Source: Alphaproteobacteria bacterium
Lineage (GTDB): Bacteria > Pseudomonadota > Alphaproteobacteria > Rhodobacterales > Rhodobacteraceae
DNA length: 7,216 nt
NCBI GenBank assembly: GCA_013151535.1
Contig: JAADIC010000314.1
Coordinates: 1-7,216 of the forward strand
Direction of reading: 5' to 3'
Made by a program: the position numbers and the translations under genes. Position 1 is the stretch's first letter. The number at the start of each line of letters is the position of its first letter. Positions 5,556 through 7,216 of this stretch are shown here, piece after piece. The notes beneath the pieces were generated by a model that saw nothing but the letters and a program-made list of their open reading frames with translations, was not told the origin of the DNA and ran no database searches.

Positions 5556-7216
5556 ATGTCACCCCAATGGCAAGTCGGAATTGATATTGGCGGCACCTTT
5601 ACCGATGTGATCGCACGCCAACCGCTCACGGGCGAGGTGCGCGCGGCAAAAGTGACGACCCGCATAGATGACCGGGTCAAGGGGCTGGTTCTGGCGCTCA
5701 AGGCGGTGTCGCTTGGCTGGAACCAGGTGGCCGATCTGATCCTTGGTACAACAATGGTGACAAACGCCATCGTTGAGGATGATCTGGCCGATGTTGCCCT
5801 GATTACTACCGAAGGTTTCGGGGATACGCTGGCCATTGGCCGTCAAAACCGCAAACATCTATATCGCCTTGATCTGCCGTCAAAAACCCCGTCGCAAATT
5901 CCACCGGAACTGCGGTTTGAGGTGCATGAGCGGCTGGATCACGATGGGAATGTCTTAACCCCGTTGGATGTAGGCTCGATCACAGATATTCTGGCCAAGA
6001 TCAAAGCAAGCGGCGTCAAATCGGTTGCGGTGTCATTGCTGCATTCCTATGCGAACCCGGCGCACGAGAGTGCATTGGGACAGATACTGAAAGCCGATTT
6101 TCCATATGTTGCCCTGTCCCACCAGATAAACCCCGAGGCCCGCGAGTTTGAGCGAACCGCTACCACCGCCTTGAGCGCCAGCCTCATGCCGCTGGCCGCC
6201 GGACAGATAGACCGGATGGAAGCGATCAAGCCTGCGGGTTCCAGGCTGCATCTGTTTCATTCTGCGGGTGGCATGGCAGCGCCCTCGGTTCTGCGCGACT
6301 TGCCCCTTGGCCTGGCAATGTCGGGTCCGGCGGCAGGTGTGGCCGCAGCGGGGCATATCGCCCGGAAACTGGAAATCGTAAAGGTTCTCAGCTTTGATAT
6401 GGGCGGCACCACAACCGATGTTTGCCTGATTGTCGATGGCAAGGCGATGGTCAGCTCCAGCCGGTCTCTGGGGGATCGCCCGATCCGCCAACCGATGGTT
6501 GCGGTTGAGTCAATCGGGGCTGGTGGTGGCTCCATTGCGCGACTGGATCACGGGGCGTTGCTTGTCGGGCCGCAAAGTGCTGGCGCCTTTCCCGGGCCTG
6601 CCTGTTATGGCAAAGGCGGCCAGAACCCAACGGTTTCAGATGCAAATCTGGTGCTTGGCTATCTGGACGGCGACCGGGTGTTGGGCGATAATCTGGCGCT
6701 GGATACAGAGGCGGCGGGCACGGCCATTCAGCCACTCGCCAAAGAAATGGGCCTTGGCATTGAAGACGCGGCGCTTGGCATTGTGCGCGTTGCCAATTCA
6801 GCCATGGTGCGGGCACTGCGCCGGATCACGGTGGAACAGGGGATTGACGGGCGCGATTGCACGCTGATGGCTTTTGGCGGGGCCGGACCAATGCATGCGG
6901 TCGAAGTGGCCCGTGAATTTGGCATATCAAAAGTGATTGTGCCCCAGTTCTCCAGCATGTTTTCCGCGCTTGGCTGTATCAGTGCGAAGATGAGCTATAC
7001 CCGCCAGCGTACCCTGCGCATGGCGTCAGGGGCATGGGATAATAAGCGGTTGCGCCAGATCCGCGACGAGCTGCGCGACGGGTTAAGCCAGCACATGGCC
7101 AAGCCGATGAAAGCCGCCGGAATGGGGGTGCAGGATCTGCTCGTAACCGAGGTTGCGTTGATCCGGTATCGCGGCCAAAGCTATGCAATTGAGGTGCCGA
7201 ACCCGGATTTCGCCGC
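5556..7216 (+). CDS. HyuA-type ATP-dependent hydantoinase/oxoprolinase/lactamase A subunit (3' end outside window)
   Basis: An open frame of 553 codons plus two bases, without a stop, that runs off the right edge. Family members (N-methylhydantoinase A, 5-oxoprolinase, acetone/acetophenone carboxylase beta, caprolactamase alpha) are commonly about 680-720 residues, so roughly the last 130-160 are missing. Visible: N-terminal ATP-binding GIDIGGTFTD (8-17); TTMVTNA near 65-71; SGPAAG from 256; a second phosphate loop, FDMGGTTTDV from 280; GAGGGS (321-326); PGPACYG from 346 and PTVSDANLVLG from 358; FGGAGPMHA from 440; and a YRGQSYAIEV segment near the cut. These are the ASKHA-type nucleotide-binding features of the Hydant_A_N and Hydantoinase_A domains. 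Such subunits use ATP to activate an amide carbonyl and usually act with a HyuB partner, which would be expected just downstream. The family is secure. The substrate is open: a lactam or cyclic ureide is favoured by the omega-aminotransferase and aldehyde dehydrogenase neighbours. Fusion to a B domain, as in long 5-oxoprolinases, cannot be excluded. Confidence 0.92.
   Translation, partial: MSPQWQVGIDIGGTFTDVIARQPLTGEVRAAKVTTRIDDRVKGLVLALKAVSLGWNQVADLILGTTMVTNAIVEDDLADVALITTEGFGDTLAIGRQNRKHLYRLDLPSKTPSQIPPELRFEVHERLDHDGNVLTPLDVGSITDILAKIKASGVKSVAVSLLHSYANPAHESALGQILKADFPYVALSHQINPEAREFERTATTALSASLMPLAAGQIDRMEAIKPAGSRLHLFHSAGGMAAPSVLRDLPLGLAMSGPAAGVAAAGHIARKLEIVKVLSFDMGGTTTDVCLIVDGKAMVSSSRSLGDRPIRQPMVAVESIGAGGGSIARLDHGALLVGPQSAGAFPGPACYGKGGQNPTVSDANLVLGYLDGDRVLGDNLALDTEAAGTAIQPLAKEMGLGIEDAALGIVRVANSAMVRALRRITVEQGIDGRDCTLMAFGGAGPMHAVEVAREFGISKVIVPQFSSMFSALGCISAKMSYTRQRTLRMASGAWDNKRLRQIRDELRDGLSQHMAKPMKAAGMGVQDLLVTEVALIRYRGQSYAIEVPNPDFA

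Noticed and set aside
6033..6535. Overlapping minus-strand frames opposite the HyuA-type gene
   Set aside because: The coding strand shows continuous HyuA motifs through this stretch. The antisense translations have no family marks and no convincing ribosome sites.
6430..6867. 145-codon plus-strand frame inside the HyuA-type gene
   Set aside because: It overlaps, in another frame, the HyuA region that carries the GAGGGS, PGPACYG and PTVSDAN motifs. The Trp- and Arg-rich translation has no domain signs.

Overview
The window is a dense, all plus-strand stretch of a bacterial chromosome or large plasmid that encodes nitrogen and carbon catabolism. Base composition is moderate, somewhat above half GC by eye. 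The protein style suggests an alphaproteobacterium, possibly of the marine Rhodobacteraceae/Roseobacter type. That guess rests on remembered resemblance of the LysR N-terminus and the aminotransferases; no search was run.

Layout: (1) 21-2881 is a two-gene unit of a class III omega-aminotransferase and a PuuC-like aldehyde dehydrogenase, separated by 8 bp. (2) 2882-3090 is a 209-bp non-coding gap with a perfect 24-bp palindrome, repeats of a GATTTTC heptamer and half of a motif shared with the next gap. (3) 3091-4050 is a LysR-family regulator. (4) 4051-4172 is a 122-bp gap with inverted repeats over a candidate promoter. (5) 4173-5549 is a second, different class III omega-aminotransferase. 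Its stop codon lies 6 bp before (6) a HyuA-type ATP-dependent amidohydrolase/carboxylase subunit that begins at 5556 and runs off the right edge after 553 codons, with no stop seen.

How the parts may work together (inference): the aminotransferases would move the terminal amino group of an omega-amino acid or diamine to pyruvate or another keto acid. The resulting semialdehyde would be oxidised by the NAD-dependent dehydrogenase. HyuA enzymes use ATP to open cyclic amides (5-oxoproline, N-methylhydantoin, caprolactam). A lactam or cyclic ureide route (ring opening, transamination, aldehyde oxidation to a dicarboxylate) therefore fits the gene set and resembles the logic known for caprolactam degradation. 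A polyamine/GABA route like SpuC-KauB/PuuC would explain the first two genes without HyuA. The LysR protein is the obvious local regulator, and a near-identical 16/17-bp motif in both gaps flanking its gene is the best candidate for its binding site.

No tRNA, rRNA, CRISPR array, insertion sequence or clear intrinsic terminator was seen.
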